Source: an uncultured Thalassolituus sp.
GTDB taxonomy: Bacteria; Pseudomonadota; Gammaproteobacteria; Pseudomonadales; Oceanobacteraceae
Assembly: GCA_913054055.1 (NCBI GenBank)
Contig: CAJXIT010000243.1
Span: 1 to 5,599 of the forward strand
Direction: 5' to 3'
Length of the DNA: 5,599 nt
Of the stretch, positions 1 to 5,599 are shown piece by piece (the first letter of the stretch is position 1; each line of letters begins with the position of its first letter). Below the pieces are notes generated by a model. It saw only the letters and a list, made by a program, of their open reading frames with translations, had not been told where the DNA came from and did no database searches. Position numbers and translations under genes: made by a program.

Positions 1-1
1 G

Positions 2-445
2 AATCCTCTGTCTGGGAGCCAGGCATCACCTTTAGGGATTTTGCTCGTACAAACTGTGACAACCATATTTTTTGTCACGGGTATGTTTACTTTGTTTATT
101 GGGGGGCTTTATTCAAGTTACGTCAGTTGGCCCGTATTATCTTTTATGCCCAATTTTCCACATGCGGATGCTCCATTGTTCTTTTTGAACCAAATGGACT
201 TGTTGTTGAATTTAACCGTTGTTTTGGCTGCGCCAGCCGTTATTGCTATGTTTTTGAGTGAGTTCGGCCTGGGCTTAATTAGTCGGTTTTCTCCTCAGTT
301 AAATGTTTTTTTCTTATCCATGCCAATTAAAAGTGCAGTGGCTATAGCGATACTTATATTGTATTTATCTGTCATGATTTCAATCTTTGGTGAGCACATG
401 AGGAATATATCAGATTTGTTTGGTGCGTTGGGTCAAGTGATATAG
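2..445 (+). CDS. sctT: SctT export-gate membrane protein, 3' part (5' end outside window)
   Basis: SctT (YscT/SpaR/FliR family) is an inner-membrane protein of the export gate; with SctR and SctS it forms the entry channel for secreted substrates. The reading frame is open from base 2, and the 13 codons before the TTG at 41 read NPLSGSQASPLGI, which resembles the conserved family segment ahead of a membrane helix. The gene therefore starts before the window and the TTG is internal. About 147 of the roughly 260 residues usual for the family are present. At least three hydrophobic stretches are visible: around the ILLVQTVTTIFF segment, around NLTVVLAAPAVIAMF, and the C-terminal AVAIAILILYLSVMI. 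The stop TAG is 7 bases before sctU, as in other Ysc-type clusters where sctT and sctU are adjacent. Family assignment rests on sequence character plus position and is strong. Confidence 0.93.
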   Translation, partial: NPLSGSQASPLGILLVQTVTTIFFVTGMFTLFIGGLYSSYVSWPVLSFMPNFPHADAPLFFLNQMDLLLNLTVVLAAPAVIAMFLSEFGLGLISRFSPQLNVFFLSMPIKSAVAIAILILYLSVMISIFGEHMRNISDLFGALGQVI

Positions 446-452
446 AGATTAT

Positions 453-1502
453 ATGGATCAAAAAACTGAAAAACCAACCCCTAAGAAAATCAGCGATGCC
501 AGAAAGAAAGGGCAGGTTGCACAAAGTAAAGAAGTGGTTTCAGCAGCATTGCTAACATCGCTGTTTTTATATTTTTGGGCGACAGATGAATATCATTTAC
601 GTGTGTTATCCGAGATTATTCTGCTGCCAGCTCAGTTTTATCACCTGCCTTTTTATGAGGCTCTGGAAGGTGTGGTAGAGGGGGTGCTACATAAGGTTTT
701 CTTTCTGTTGATTCCGCTTATTACAATTGTTGTGGTTGTCGGTATTCTCTCTAATTACATACAGGTTGGCCCTTTGTTCGTTATGGAGCCGATAAAGCCA
801 AAAGCAGAGAAGATTAGTTTGATCTCGGGTTTTAAGAAAATATTTTCAATGAAGAACTTTTTCGAGTTCGTTAAATCTGTTTTTAAAATTCTATTTCTTT
901 CTTTTCTAGTGTATTTGGTGATTATAAATAATATTAAGGATTTAATTGAGGTACCTTATTGCGGTGATCAATGTTTAATGCCATTACTGGGTTATCTGGT
1001 GAAACTGCTGTTAATAAACAGCGTTATAGCCTTTATTGTTGTGGCTGTGATCGATTATGTGTTTCAAAAAATGCAGCATATTAAACAGCTTAAAATGTCG
1101 ATGGATGAAATAAAACGTGAATACAAGGAGACAGAGGGTAATCCAGAGATAAAGTCACAACGTAAATCGATTCATCGGGAGTTATTGAATGGTGATACCC
1201 GAAAGAAAGTGGCAGGTTCGTCTGTTTTGATAACAAACCCGACCCATGTGGCGGTAGGGCTTTACTATAAAAAAGGTGATACACCTTTGCCAAGCTTAAC
1301 GGTTATGGGGGTGGATAGTATGGCGCAGAGAATTAAAGCGATAGCTTATGAAGAGAATATTCCTGTCATTGAAAACATTCCCTTGGCTAGAGCACTTCTT
1401 GCTCAAGCTGAGGTTGGCGGTGCAATTCCAAGTAATTTAATTGAACCGGTTGCAGAAGTCTTTAGCTGGTTAGAGCGTGTAGGAGTAGAAAATTCAGAAT
1501 GA
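453..1502 (+). CDS. sctU: SctU autocleaving export-apparatus switch protein
   Basis: SctU (YscU/SpaS/FlhB family) sits beside the export gate and controls the change from early substrates (rod, needle) to late ones (translocators, effectors). The 349-residue length is typical. The N-terminus has the family signature EKPTPKKISDARKKGQVAQS (residues 6-25). Four membrane helices are visible at roughly 28-45, 80-103, 140-158 and 180-203, then a cytoplasmic domain. The cleavage motif NPTH is at residues 262-265 (bases 1236-1247); known family members cut themselves between N and P. A CGDQC pair of cysteines (170 and 174) lies in the loop before helix 4. The ATG follows the sctT stop by 7 bases with only a weak purine-rich AGAGA stretch as ribosome site, so coupling to sctT is likely. 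It is the last gene of the rightward operon, ending at a convergent junction with sctL. Confidence 0.97.
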   Translation: MDQKTEKPTPKKISDARKKGQVAQSKEVVSAALLTSLFLYFWATDEYHLRVLSEIILLPAQFYHLPFYEALEGVVEGVLHKVFFLLIPLITIVVVVGILSNYIQVGPLFVMEPIKPKAEKISLISGFKKIFSMKNFFEFVKSVFKILFLSFLVYLVIINNIKDLIEVPYCGDQCLMPLLGYLVKLLLINSVIAFIVVAVIDYVFQKMQHIKQLKMSMDEIKREYKETEGNPEIKSQRKSIHRELLNGDTRKKVAGSSVLITNPTHVAVGLYYKKGDTPLPSLTVMGVDSMAQRIKAIAYEENIPVIENIPLARALLAQAEVGGAIPSNLIEPVAEVFSWLERVGVENSE

Positions 1503-1526
1503 TAACCTTAAATTGAGCAAGGATTT

Positions 1527-1567
1527 TTAGTTGTTAATAGAGGCGCTAAAACACCAATGACAACTAA
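1527..1567. repeat. Inverted repeat in the convergent sctU/sctL junction
   Basis: Arms at 1527-1536 (TTAGTTGTTA) and 1558-1567 (TGACAACTAA) pair over 10 positions, with one G-U pair in the plus-strand transcript and one mismatch in the minus-strand transcript. The loop is 21 bases; in the minus-strand RNA a small inner GGUG/CGCC stem can form within it. There is no T-run after the stem in either direction, so it is not a canonical intrinsic terminator. Its place between the ends of two converging operons makes a transcription-end or RNA-stabilising role possible but unproven. The rest of the 118-base gap holds only short AT palindromes and no supportable gene. Confidence 0.4.
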
Positions 1568-1620
1568 CCGCAGATTTACGAAAGCTCGCTGATAGCTATA
1601 TTAATATTCTTGCATAAGGA

Positions 1621-2229
1621 TTAAGGTTCATTCAGCGACTTTTTAAGGTTGTTGAATTGGGTTTTTGGGCTGATATCATGTATACCTGTTGGATGTTCGA
1701 TTAAAAACTCAAGGGCTGAAAGCTTTGTATCCATAATCACGTTAAGGGTTTCAATAGAAGGGTACTGATCGAGCAGTTGTTTACACGCCTGTTTTGCTTG
1801 CTCTATGTTTTCTGGTGAAACCCTCAAATCAATTGAGCAATCTAGGGTTAATTGATTTAATGATTGGCTAACTAGCTTACTGATTAACTGGGCTTGATCA
1901 ATTTGACCAATCACCTTTTCAACTATGCTCATGATCATATCTGTCACATCCGATTTGCTGTTCATTAGATGTTGTTTAATCTGAAGGTTTAGTTGTGTTA
2001 TGCGTTCAGCTTGTTCAATTTCCCATTGTTTTTTTCCTTCCTGGTAGCCTTGCTCTGTACGATTTTGGTATTGAGTATCAGCCTCATTGTGTACTTTATT
2101 AGAGTAACTGATGGCGTCTTGGATGATTTGATCTGCTGTTCTAGATGCTTTAATGTTTTCTTTTGGTATAACTTTATGGTGCTGTAATACGTCAGTATCC
2201 AGTAAGTTTATGCGAGTAAGTGAGAACAT
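1621..2229 (-). CDS. sctL: SctL ATPase stator / sorting-platform protein
   Basis: SctL (YscL/HrpE, related to FliH) binds the secretion ATPase SctN at its N-terminal region, regulates it, and links it to SctQ and SctK in the cytoplasmic sorting platform. The product has 202 residues, near the usual size. No membrane segment is visible. Residues about 30-90 are charged, Gln-rich and helical, as expected for the coiled spoke. The C-terminal region ends with a family-like pattern LSALEFLIEHPTGIHDIS (170-187) followed by an amphipathic tail. The ATG at 2229 lies inside the end of sctK, giving a 22-base overlap; no other Met occurs near the N-terminus and an AAGGA site lies upstream. It is the last gene of the leftward operon. 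Assignment is supported by both the C-terminal pattern and the K-L gene order. Confidence 0.9.
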   Translation of the reverse strand: MFSLTRINLLDTDVLQHHKVIPKENIKASRTADQIIQDAISYSNKVHNEADTQYQNRTEQGYQEGKKQWEIEQAERITQLNLQIKQHLMNSKSDVTDMIMSIVEKVIGQIDQAQLISKLVSQSLNQLTLDCSIDLRVSPENIEQAKQACKQLLDQYPSIETLNVIMDTKLSALEFLIEHPTGIHDISPKTQFNNLKKSLNEP

Positions 2230-2879
2230 GGTATTGAAAAATCCTTTGCCAGTTTTTCAGCTGTTGCCATTATTGTACGATTGGTAATGTCGCATGGTGA
2301 CTTTAAAAAGTGATTGAAATATTGTTTCGGTAGCTTGTATCTGATTCTTTGTCGAAGTGGCTTGTTTTTAATGTTAAAAGCTTGATTTAATGTTTTAGCG
2401 CCCGCAATTTTTAAAGCATTACCTGGGTTGGTGTCATATAGTTTTAACAGTGCTTCTTTGTTACTTAAAGGCGGGAGTGAAATAAGGCGTGCATGAGATA
2501 ATGTAAACTCGTATATGTGGGTTCCGTTTGACCTTTTCAGAGACACAAGGTCCGATTTTATAATCGTGTGTGCAATCTCTTGTTGAAATTGTATGGCACC
2601 AAATAGGGTAAAAATTTGCTCTAAGCTATCAGCTGACATTAACAGTAGGGGAGGGATAGCTTGTTCTAACTCAATCGTGTCACCTTGCTTTAGGTTTAGG
2701 TGTTCGAAGATATAGTCACTGAGGTATTGGTCGCGTATAACTGCGTTTTTCTTTCTAGATAGTCCTTCGCAATAGGGGATCTCTTTAATCCATGACGAAT
2801 GAATATCATCAATGCCAAAGCTATATAACGCTCTATAAGCTTTTAACTGCTTTGGCTTGATGTCATTGCTCCAGTTCAT
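2208..2879 (-). CDS. sctK: SctK sorting-platform protein (YscK family)
   Basis: SctK (YscK/PscK; OrgA and MxiK are functional counterparts) is a cytoplasmic protein that connects the inner-membrane ring, through the SctD cytoplasmic domain, to the SctQ-SctL-SctN sorting platform. The product has 223 residues, close to the usual 200-220. It has no signal peptide or membrane helix. Visible features are an N-terminal segment with Trp/Tyr residues (W3, Y15, Y19, W30), a LEQAIPPLLLMSADSL stretch around residue 71-86, and a basic region KNKPLRQRIRYKLPK near 171-185. The start codon overlaps the sctJ stop by four bases (ATGA), which points to translational coupling, and its own ribosome site is weak. 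This family varies greatly in sequence, so the call rests largely on size, lack of membrane segments and its exact place between sctJ and sctL. Confidence 0.85.
   Translation of the reverse strand: MNWSNDIKPKQLKAYRALYSFGIDDIHSSWIKEIPYCEGLSRKKNAVIRDQYLSDYIFEHLNLKQGDTIELEQAIPPLLLMSADSLEQIFTLFGAIQFQQEIAHTIIKSDLVSLKRSNGTHIYEFTLSHARLISLPPLSNKEALLKLYDTNPGNALKIAGAKTLNQAFNIKNKPLRQRIRYKLPKQYFNHFLKSPCDITNRTIMATAEKLAKDFSIPCSHLLA
2242..2246 (-). promoter_or_regulatory. Ribosome binding site of sctL inside sctK
   Basis: The minus strand reads AAGGA here, 12 bases ahead of the sctL ATG and within the sctK coding sequence. The spacing is longer than ideal, but this is the only purine-rich site near the start. 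It supports the overlapping start and suggests that ribosomes finishing sctK help to start sctL. Confidence 0.5.
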
Positions 2880-3616
2880 GCGGTTTGGCCATTCTCAGGG
2901 TTAGTAGCTAGTTCATCTTGTTTATTTTTGATGTAGTGTTGATAGCCTAGCCATGCGCCTATTGATAGTAATGCTAACAATATAAGCGATAAAATAATCC
3001 ATGTGATAATGGAAGATGAGTTTAACTCGGCCCTTTTTTCAGAGTTTTTCAAGGCTGGAAACAGTGCAACCGTTACTTGTTTGTCTGTTAGACCATTGAT
3101 GCTATTGGCCACTAAACTCTTAATTTTTCCAGTTAGCGATACAATGTCCACACTTTCAATATGCTTGATGAATACTGAGGCACTCGGAGGGGCGCTTTTT
3201 CGGTTGTATTCATTTTTTTCTGACATGACTACGTGCACACGAGCGGTAAGTACACCGTCTATCTGAGATAAGGTAGATGAAATTTCTTGCGAAAGTGCAT
3301 AAATGAGTCGAGCTTTTTCTTCTGTGGGAGATGATATTAACCCATCTTTTGAAAAAACGTCACCGATGTTAGTGAATCGGTCTTTTGGGAACCCATTGTT
3401 TTTTAATATCTGGATGGCGCTGGCGCTTTGCTCTTCTTCCACTAGTAGGGTAACAAATCGATCTTTGTCGGTTTCTTTTTCAATGTTTAAACCCGCATTG
3501 TAAAGAATAGCAAACATTTCGTTGCCTTCTTTTTCACTTAATCCGCCATATAGCTCTGTTTTGCATCCTGTTATTAAAAATAACAATGTTAGTAGGGCGA
3601 ATATTCGATTTGTCAT
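2876..3616 (-). CDS. sctJ: SctJ inner-membrane ring lipoprotein
   Basis: SctJ (YscJ/PrgK/MxiJ, related to flagellar FliF) forms the inner of the two rings in the inner membrane. The 246-residue product begins with a lipoprotein signal peptide ending in LITGC; lipidation is expected at Cys18. The mature part contains the two ring-building domains: the first around residues 21-78, including LYGGLSEKEGNEM and an IQILKNNGFPKDRF segment, and the second around 95-187, including GVLTARVHVV and ASVFIKHI. A C-terminal membrane helix spans about 202-225 (IITWIILSLILLALLSIGAW), followed by a short cytoplasmic tail, as in full-length family members. The start is supported by a strong AAGGG site 6 bases upstream. 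Eighteen bases separate it from sctI, and its stop overlaps the sctK start. The call is secure. Confidence 0.97.
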   Translation of the reverse strand: MTNRIFALLTLLFLITGCKTELYGGLSEKEGNEMFAILYNAGLNIEKETDKDRFVTLLVEEEQSASAIQILKNNGFPKDRFTNIGDVFSKDGLISSPTEEKARLIYALSQEISSTLSQIDGVLTARVHVVMSEKNEYNRKSAPPSASVFIKHIESVDIVSLTGKIKSLVANSINGLTDKQVTVALFPALKNSEKRAELNSSSIITWIILSLILLALLSIGAWLGYQHYIKNKQDELATNPENGQTA

Positions 3617-3634
3617 TATGTTCCCTTGTTTATG

Positions 3635-4006
3635 TTATTGGCTTTTTAACAATGTATCGACATTTTGAGTGGTTTTACTCGCAGTCTTTGCCATTAATTC
3701 TTCTTGCATTTGCAGTTTTGCAATTTCTAATTGTAACGACATGACATCTTGTACGGTAAGTTCGCCGATATTAACGGCATCATTAATCGCGGTGACTTTT
3801 TCATCGTACCCTGATTTTAGTTGTTGCATACCTTCTAGAAATTGGCTTCCCATGCAGTCTGAAGAGGAGCTAGAATCGCAATTTTCAGCCTCCATAGCAG
3901 ATTCAAATCTGTATTGATCATTGTCTGAATACAGCTCAGCTGTATTTGTAGTGGTATTTTCTAGCGTACCACTTGGTGCCGCGACGCCGGCTGTAAGTTC
4001 AATCAT
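3635..4006 (-). CDS. sctI: SctI inner-rod protein
   Basis: SctI (YscI/PrgJ/MxiI) is an early secreted substrate that forms the inner rod joining the export gate to the needle; it also influences substrate switching in known systems. The product has 123 residues, slightly longer than YscI-type proteins. The C-terminal third is the diagnostic part: LQLEIAKLQMQEELMAKTAS (residues 91-110) followed by KTTQNVDTLLKSQ, matching the usual amphipathic rod helix that ends near TLL+SQ. The N-terminal half is polar and probably disordered, with an acidic, serine-rich stretch at about 38-54 that contains two cysteines (43 and 51). There is no signal peptide, as expected for a T3SS substrate. The ATG has an AAAGGG site at 4013-4018 that overlaps the sctG stop codon. 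Position between sctG and sctJ agrees with the call. Confidence 0.93.
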   Translation of the reverse strand: MIELTAGVAAPSGTLENTTTNTAELYSDNDQYRFESAMEAENCDSSSSSDCMGSQFLEGMQQLKSGYDEKVTAINDAVNIGELTVQDVMSLQLEIAKLQMQEELMAKTASKTTQNVDTLLKSQ

Positions 4007-4016
4007 ATAAAACCCT

Positions 4017-4394
4017 TTATGCGGCTAGCAGTGCTTGAGCCAGTTTTCGTGAAGACGTATCTGGGTTGTTAATTTCATTTGAAAGTGACAATAGTAAAGA
4101 GTTGTCTTGTTCAATTGTACCTAGTTTCAAGTATGTAAATGAAATTAGCGCTTGAGTGATAAGGTTGTCTTGTTCTAGTGGAAGTGCTTTATCTTCTAAA
4201 GTTTTTAGTGCCTTTTTATACTGATTTGAACTGATTAAGGATATCGCTTCAATAAGATGCGATACGGGGCTGTTTGGGTACTCCGAGGAAATTCCATTGC
4301 AGATTTTGGTGCATTCTTTTTCTAGCCCTTGTACTGCACAGTCAAAGGCCAATAAAAATAATGCTTGTTTTGGAAATGTTGGGGTTGATTTCAT
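4017..4394 (-). CDS. sctG: SctG-type TPR-like needle chaperone (YscG family)
   Basis: YscG/PscG/AscG proteins are small cytoplasmic helical-repeat (TPR-like) chaperones. With SctE they hold the needle subunit SctF as a monomer by burying its C-terminal helix. The 125-residue product is in the size range of this family (about 115). It is all-helical in appearance, with repeated small/large residue patterns typical of TPR units, for example SHLIEAISLISSNQYKKALK (residues 45-64) and ITQALISFTYLKLG (79-92). There is no signal or membrane segment. Three cysteines (19, 28, 32) cluster near the N-terminus. It lies directly after sctF, exactly where YscG is found. The ATG follows the sctF stop closely: the sequence TAGAGG provides both stop and ribosome site. 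Sequence identity to known YscG is not obvious by eye, so position contributes much of the confidence; an unrelated TPR chaperone is the alternative. Confidence 0.75.
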   Translation of the reverse strand: MKSTPTFPKQALFLLAFDCAVQGLEKECTKICNGISSEYPNSPVSHLIEAISLISSNQYKKALKTLEDKALPLEQDNLITQALISFTYLKLGTIEQDNSLLLSLSNEINNPDTSSRKLAQALLAA

Positions 4395-4403
4395 GGCAAG
4401 CCT

Positions 4404-4622
4404 CTACATTTTTTGAACAATGCCTTGTAGGGCATCGCGCAGAGCTTTGATCGTTGTGCTTTGTAGGCCAGTGGCAACAGTCCATTCGTTGATGGCTTGC
4501 TGAAACAATAACATGTTGCTTGAATCACTTAAGTTTGTATTTTGTAGGCTTTCTACTTCGGCTTCAGCCGCGGCTACGGAGCTATTTAGTGCAGAGCTAA
4601 TGCTGTCAAAATCTAGTGCCAT
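4404..4622 (-). CDS. sctF: SctF needle subunit
   Basis: SctF (YscF/PrgI/MxiH) polymerises into the hollow extracellular needle through which effectors pass. The 72-residue product has the expected helix-turn-helix form: a helix at about 5-27, a polar turn (NTNLSDSS, 28-35) and a second helix from about 37 to the end. The C-terminal end, ALRDALQGIVQKM, closely follows the needle-family pattern of the segment needed for polymerisation, and the INEW/LQSTTIKAL region also fits. Unusually, the protein contains no proline, whereas well-known needle subunits carry a proline-containing P-S/D-x-P turn. An AAGGA ribosome site (4630-4634) directly follows the sctE stop, 7 bases before the ATG, which suggests strong translation, as expected for a subunit needed in many copies. 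The flanking sctE and sctG chaperone genes support the call. Confidence 0.93.
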   Translation of the reverse strand: MALDFDSISSALNSSVAAAEAEVESLQNTNLSDSSNMLLFQQAINEWTVATGLQSTTIKALRDALQGIVQKM

Positions 4623-4634
4623 GTTTATATCCTT

Positions 4635-4853
4635 TTAGGTTTTTGTCTGGTTTTCAAGCTTGCTAATTGCTGTTTGTGCAGATTTATAGCAGTCTATTAA
4701 TGTTGTGCTTTTTTCATACTCATTAGGTGTAAGGCCTTTATTTAACTTTGCATGAAGGGCTGTAATGTTTGTTGTTAACTGATCTTGAAATTCTTTAGAT
4801 CGATGAAACCCTGTTTCAATTTTTTCTATATTTTCATTGGTCATGGTTGTCAC
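4635..4853 (-). CDS. sctE: SctE-type needle co-chaperone (YscE family), GTG start
   Basis: YscE/PscE are small coiled-coil cytoplasmic proteins that stabilise SctG and join it in the heterotrimer that binds monomeric needle protein. The name is used here in the YscE sense; in some unified schemes SctE means the major translocator. The 72-residue product is highly charged and helical, with two helices at roughly 5-38 and 43-68 separated by a KGLTPNEY turn, the same layout and size as YscE (about 66 residues). The start is a GTG at 4851-4853 immediately after the sctD TAA; a GGAG site lies 8 bases upstream of it. An ATG three codons later lacks a well-spaced GGAG site and would remove three residues only. 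Such short helical proteins are weakly conserved, so gene order between sctD and sctF is the main support. Confidence 0.8.
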   Translation of the reverse strand: MTTMTNENIEKIETGFHRSKEFQDQLTTNITALHAKLNKGLTPNEYEKSTTLIDCYKSAQTAISKLENQTKT

Positions 4854-5599
4854 TTAATTTGCTCCTAGCTGGTGATGGAATAATTCTCCACCTTTCTTTA
4901 GTCGAATGTATTCCGTGTTGATACCATCGATAATCATGCCGCTAACTAAAGTACTACCGTTAACAAATCGCTTTCCGTCTTCTGAAATGAAGTAGGGCGT
5001 TCTTCCAAGGTTTACACTTCTGATGTTGATTCCCATGTTGATCGGTTTAGGGTCGTTGTTTTCAGTAGTTTTTTTTGTCAGGTTATTAATTTTTGATACT
5101 TCAGGATACTTTTTTATTGCTTTAATAATGAAATCATTAACTTCGTCATTGGATTTGGCAGGACCTATAAGGTCGAACTCTCCCTGCTTTTGACTGATTA
5201 CAGCTTTGATTTCAGCGTTTCCTAATGTTGAAAAAATATCTTGATTTAATGCTCTTTCAATTTCTTCATCAATATGTATATTTATTTTGCTATTAAGATC
5301 GACTATGTCGATTAGAGCCATAAGATTTTTGTATTCCGATTTCTTTTTTAGTCGACCAGTGATTGTGCTGTAATCATTTTTGTCTTCAAATGTAAGAGAG
5401 TCAGTGTTAAATGTTTCTTTGATTTTGTTCCACTTGTCTTGTTTCACAACTTCTATTACCGGGCTCCCTTTAGTGTCTTCGTTGGTTATTAATGTTAAGG
5501 GTATTAGGCATGTAAGTGCCAATCCGGTAAGCAATTTCTTTTTTAATGATATATTCTTTTTATTCTTTACTTTTGGGGTGATAGCCATGTCTGAATGGG
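4854..5599 (-). CDS. sctD: SctD outer inner-membrane ring protein, C-terminal part (5' end outside window)
   Basis: SctD (YscD/PscD family) forms the outer ring in the inner membrane: a cytoplasmic FHA domain, one membrane helix and a periplasmic ring-building region. Here the membrane helix (LLTGLALTCLIPLTLI, about 16 residues) comes only 19 residues after the Met encoded at 5586-5588, so the FHA domain is missing from what is visible. The frame stays open upstream of that Met to the window edge, and the bases before it show no ribosome site. The gene therefore almost certainly continues past 5599, and full members have about 400 residues. The periplasmic part shows two BON-like units (about 73-106 and 137-168, counted from that Met) and a family-like C-terminal unit with INIRSVNLGRTPYFISEDGK (187-206). 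It abuts sctE and is the first visible gene of the leftward operon. Confidence 0.87.
   Translation of the reverse strand, partial: HSDMAITPKVKNKKNISLKKKLLTGLALTCLIPLTLITNEDTKGSPVIEVVKQDKWNKIKETFNTDSLTFEDKNDYSTITGRLKKKSEYKNLMALIDIVDLNSKINIHIDEEIERALNQDIFSTLGNAEIKAVISQKQGEFDLIGPAKSNDEVNDFIIKAIKKYPEVSKINNLTKKTTENNDPKPINMGINIRSVNLGRTPYFISEDGKRFVNGSTLVSGMIIDGINTEYIRLKKGGELFHHQLGAN
4862..4865 (-). promoter_or_regulatory. Ribosome binding site selecting the GTG start of sctE
   Basis: The minus strand reads GGAG inside the last codons of sctD, 8 bases ahead of the GTG at 4853 and 17 bases ahead of the alternative ATG at 4844. The spacing favours the GTG. The sctD stop TAA directly abuts the GTG, so terminating ribosomes could restart here. 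Confidence 0.55.

Noticed and set aside
41..445. Short stand-alone membrane protein starting at TTG 41
   Set aside because: The frame is open upstream to the window edge and the upstream codons match the SctT family, so this is the 3' part of sctT.
1090..1293. Minus-strand open frame inside sctU
   Set aside because: It lies opposite the conserved SctU cytoplasmic domain including NPTH; its product has no recognisable features.
1527..1567. Canonical intrinsic terminator or integron attC-like site
   Set aside because: There is no T-run after the stem in either direction, and no convincing RYYYAAC/GTTRRRY core boxes, so it is listed only as an inverted repeat.
1592..1607. Short palindromes ATAGCTAT and ATATTAATAT as operator sites
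   Set aside because: Such short AT-rich palindromes are expected by chance in this composition and lie downstream of both operons, not at a promoter.
1993..2187. Plus-strand open frame with a hydrophobic product opposite sctL
   Set aside because: Hydrophobic Phe/Leu-rich products arise naturally opposite Lys/Glu/Gln-rich coding sequence; sctL explains the region.
3003..3503. Two plus-strand open frames opposite sctJ (3003-3266 and 3303-3503)
   Set aside because: Both are antisense to well-supported SctJ ring domains and have no ribosome site or family resemblance.
3669..3917. Plus-strand open frame opposite sctI
   Set aside because: It is a mirror of the SctI coding sequence; the SctI C-terminal motif is clear on the other strand.
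4623..4634. Separate promoter for the needle gene sctF
   Set aside because: Only 12 bases separate it from sctE, filled by the ribosome site; no promoter elements could be supported.

Overview
The window is part of a chromosome- or plasmid-borne type III secretion system (T3SS, injectisome) of the Ysc family. The likely host is a fairly AT-rich Gram-negative bacterium. A gammaproteobacterium is most probable, because the order D-E-F-G-I-J-K-L with small YscE- and YscG-like needle chaperones is the Yersinia/Pseudomonas/Aeromonas/Vibrio arrangement. I cannot name the species from sequence alone. No mobile element, RNA gene or CRISPR array was seen.

Left part (1 to 1502, + strand): the 3' end of sctT, cut by the window edge, followed 7 bases later by complete sctU. 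Both encode inner-membrane parts of the export apparatus. SctU carries the family's self-cleaving NPTH motif, which is used in the switch from early to late substrates. Genes such as sctN-Q-R-S probably lie upstream, outside the window.

Middle (1503 to 1620): a 118-base convergent junction holding one imperfect inverted repeat and no gene that I can support.

Right part (1621 to 5599, - strand, read right to left): one tightly packed operon, sctD (5' part outside the window), sctE, sctF, sctG, sctI, sctJ, sctK, sctL. Neighbouring genes abut, overlap or are at most 18 bases apart, so they are almost certainly co-transcribed and partly translationally coupled. The promoter must lie beyond position 5599.

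How they work together: SctD and SctJ form the inner-membrane rings. SctT and SctU belong to the export gate inside them. SctK and SctL belong to the cytoplasmic sorting platform and ATPase stator. SctI forms the inner rod that anchors the needle built from SctF, and SctE plus SctG are expected to keep SctF monomeric before export. Overall this is a conventional T3SS locus, not a new system. The points worth a second look are a needle subunit with no proline at all, an inner-rod protein with two cysteines around a serine run, the absence of a yscH/yopR gene between sctG and sctI, and the convergent layout.
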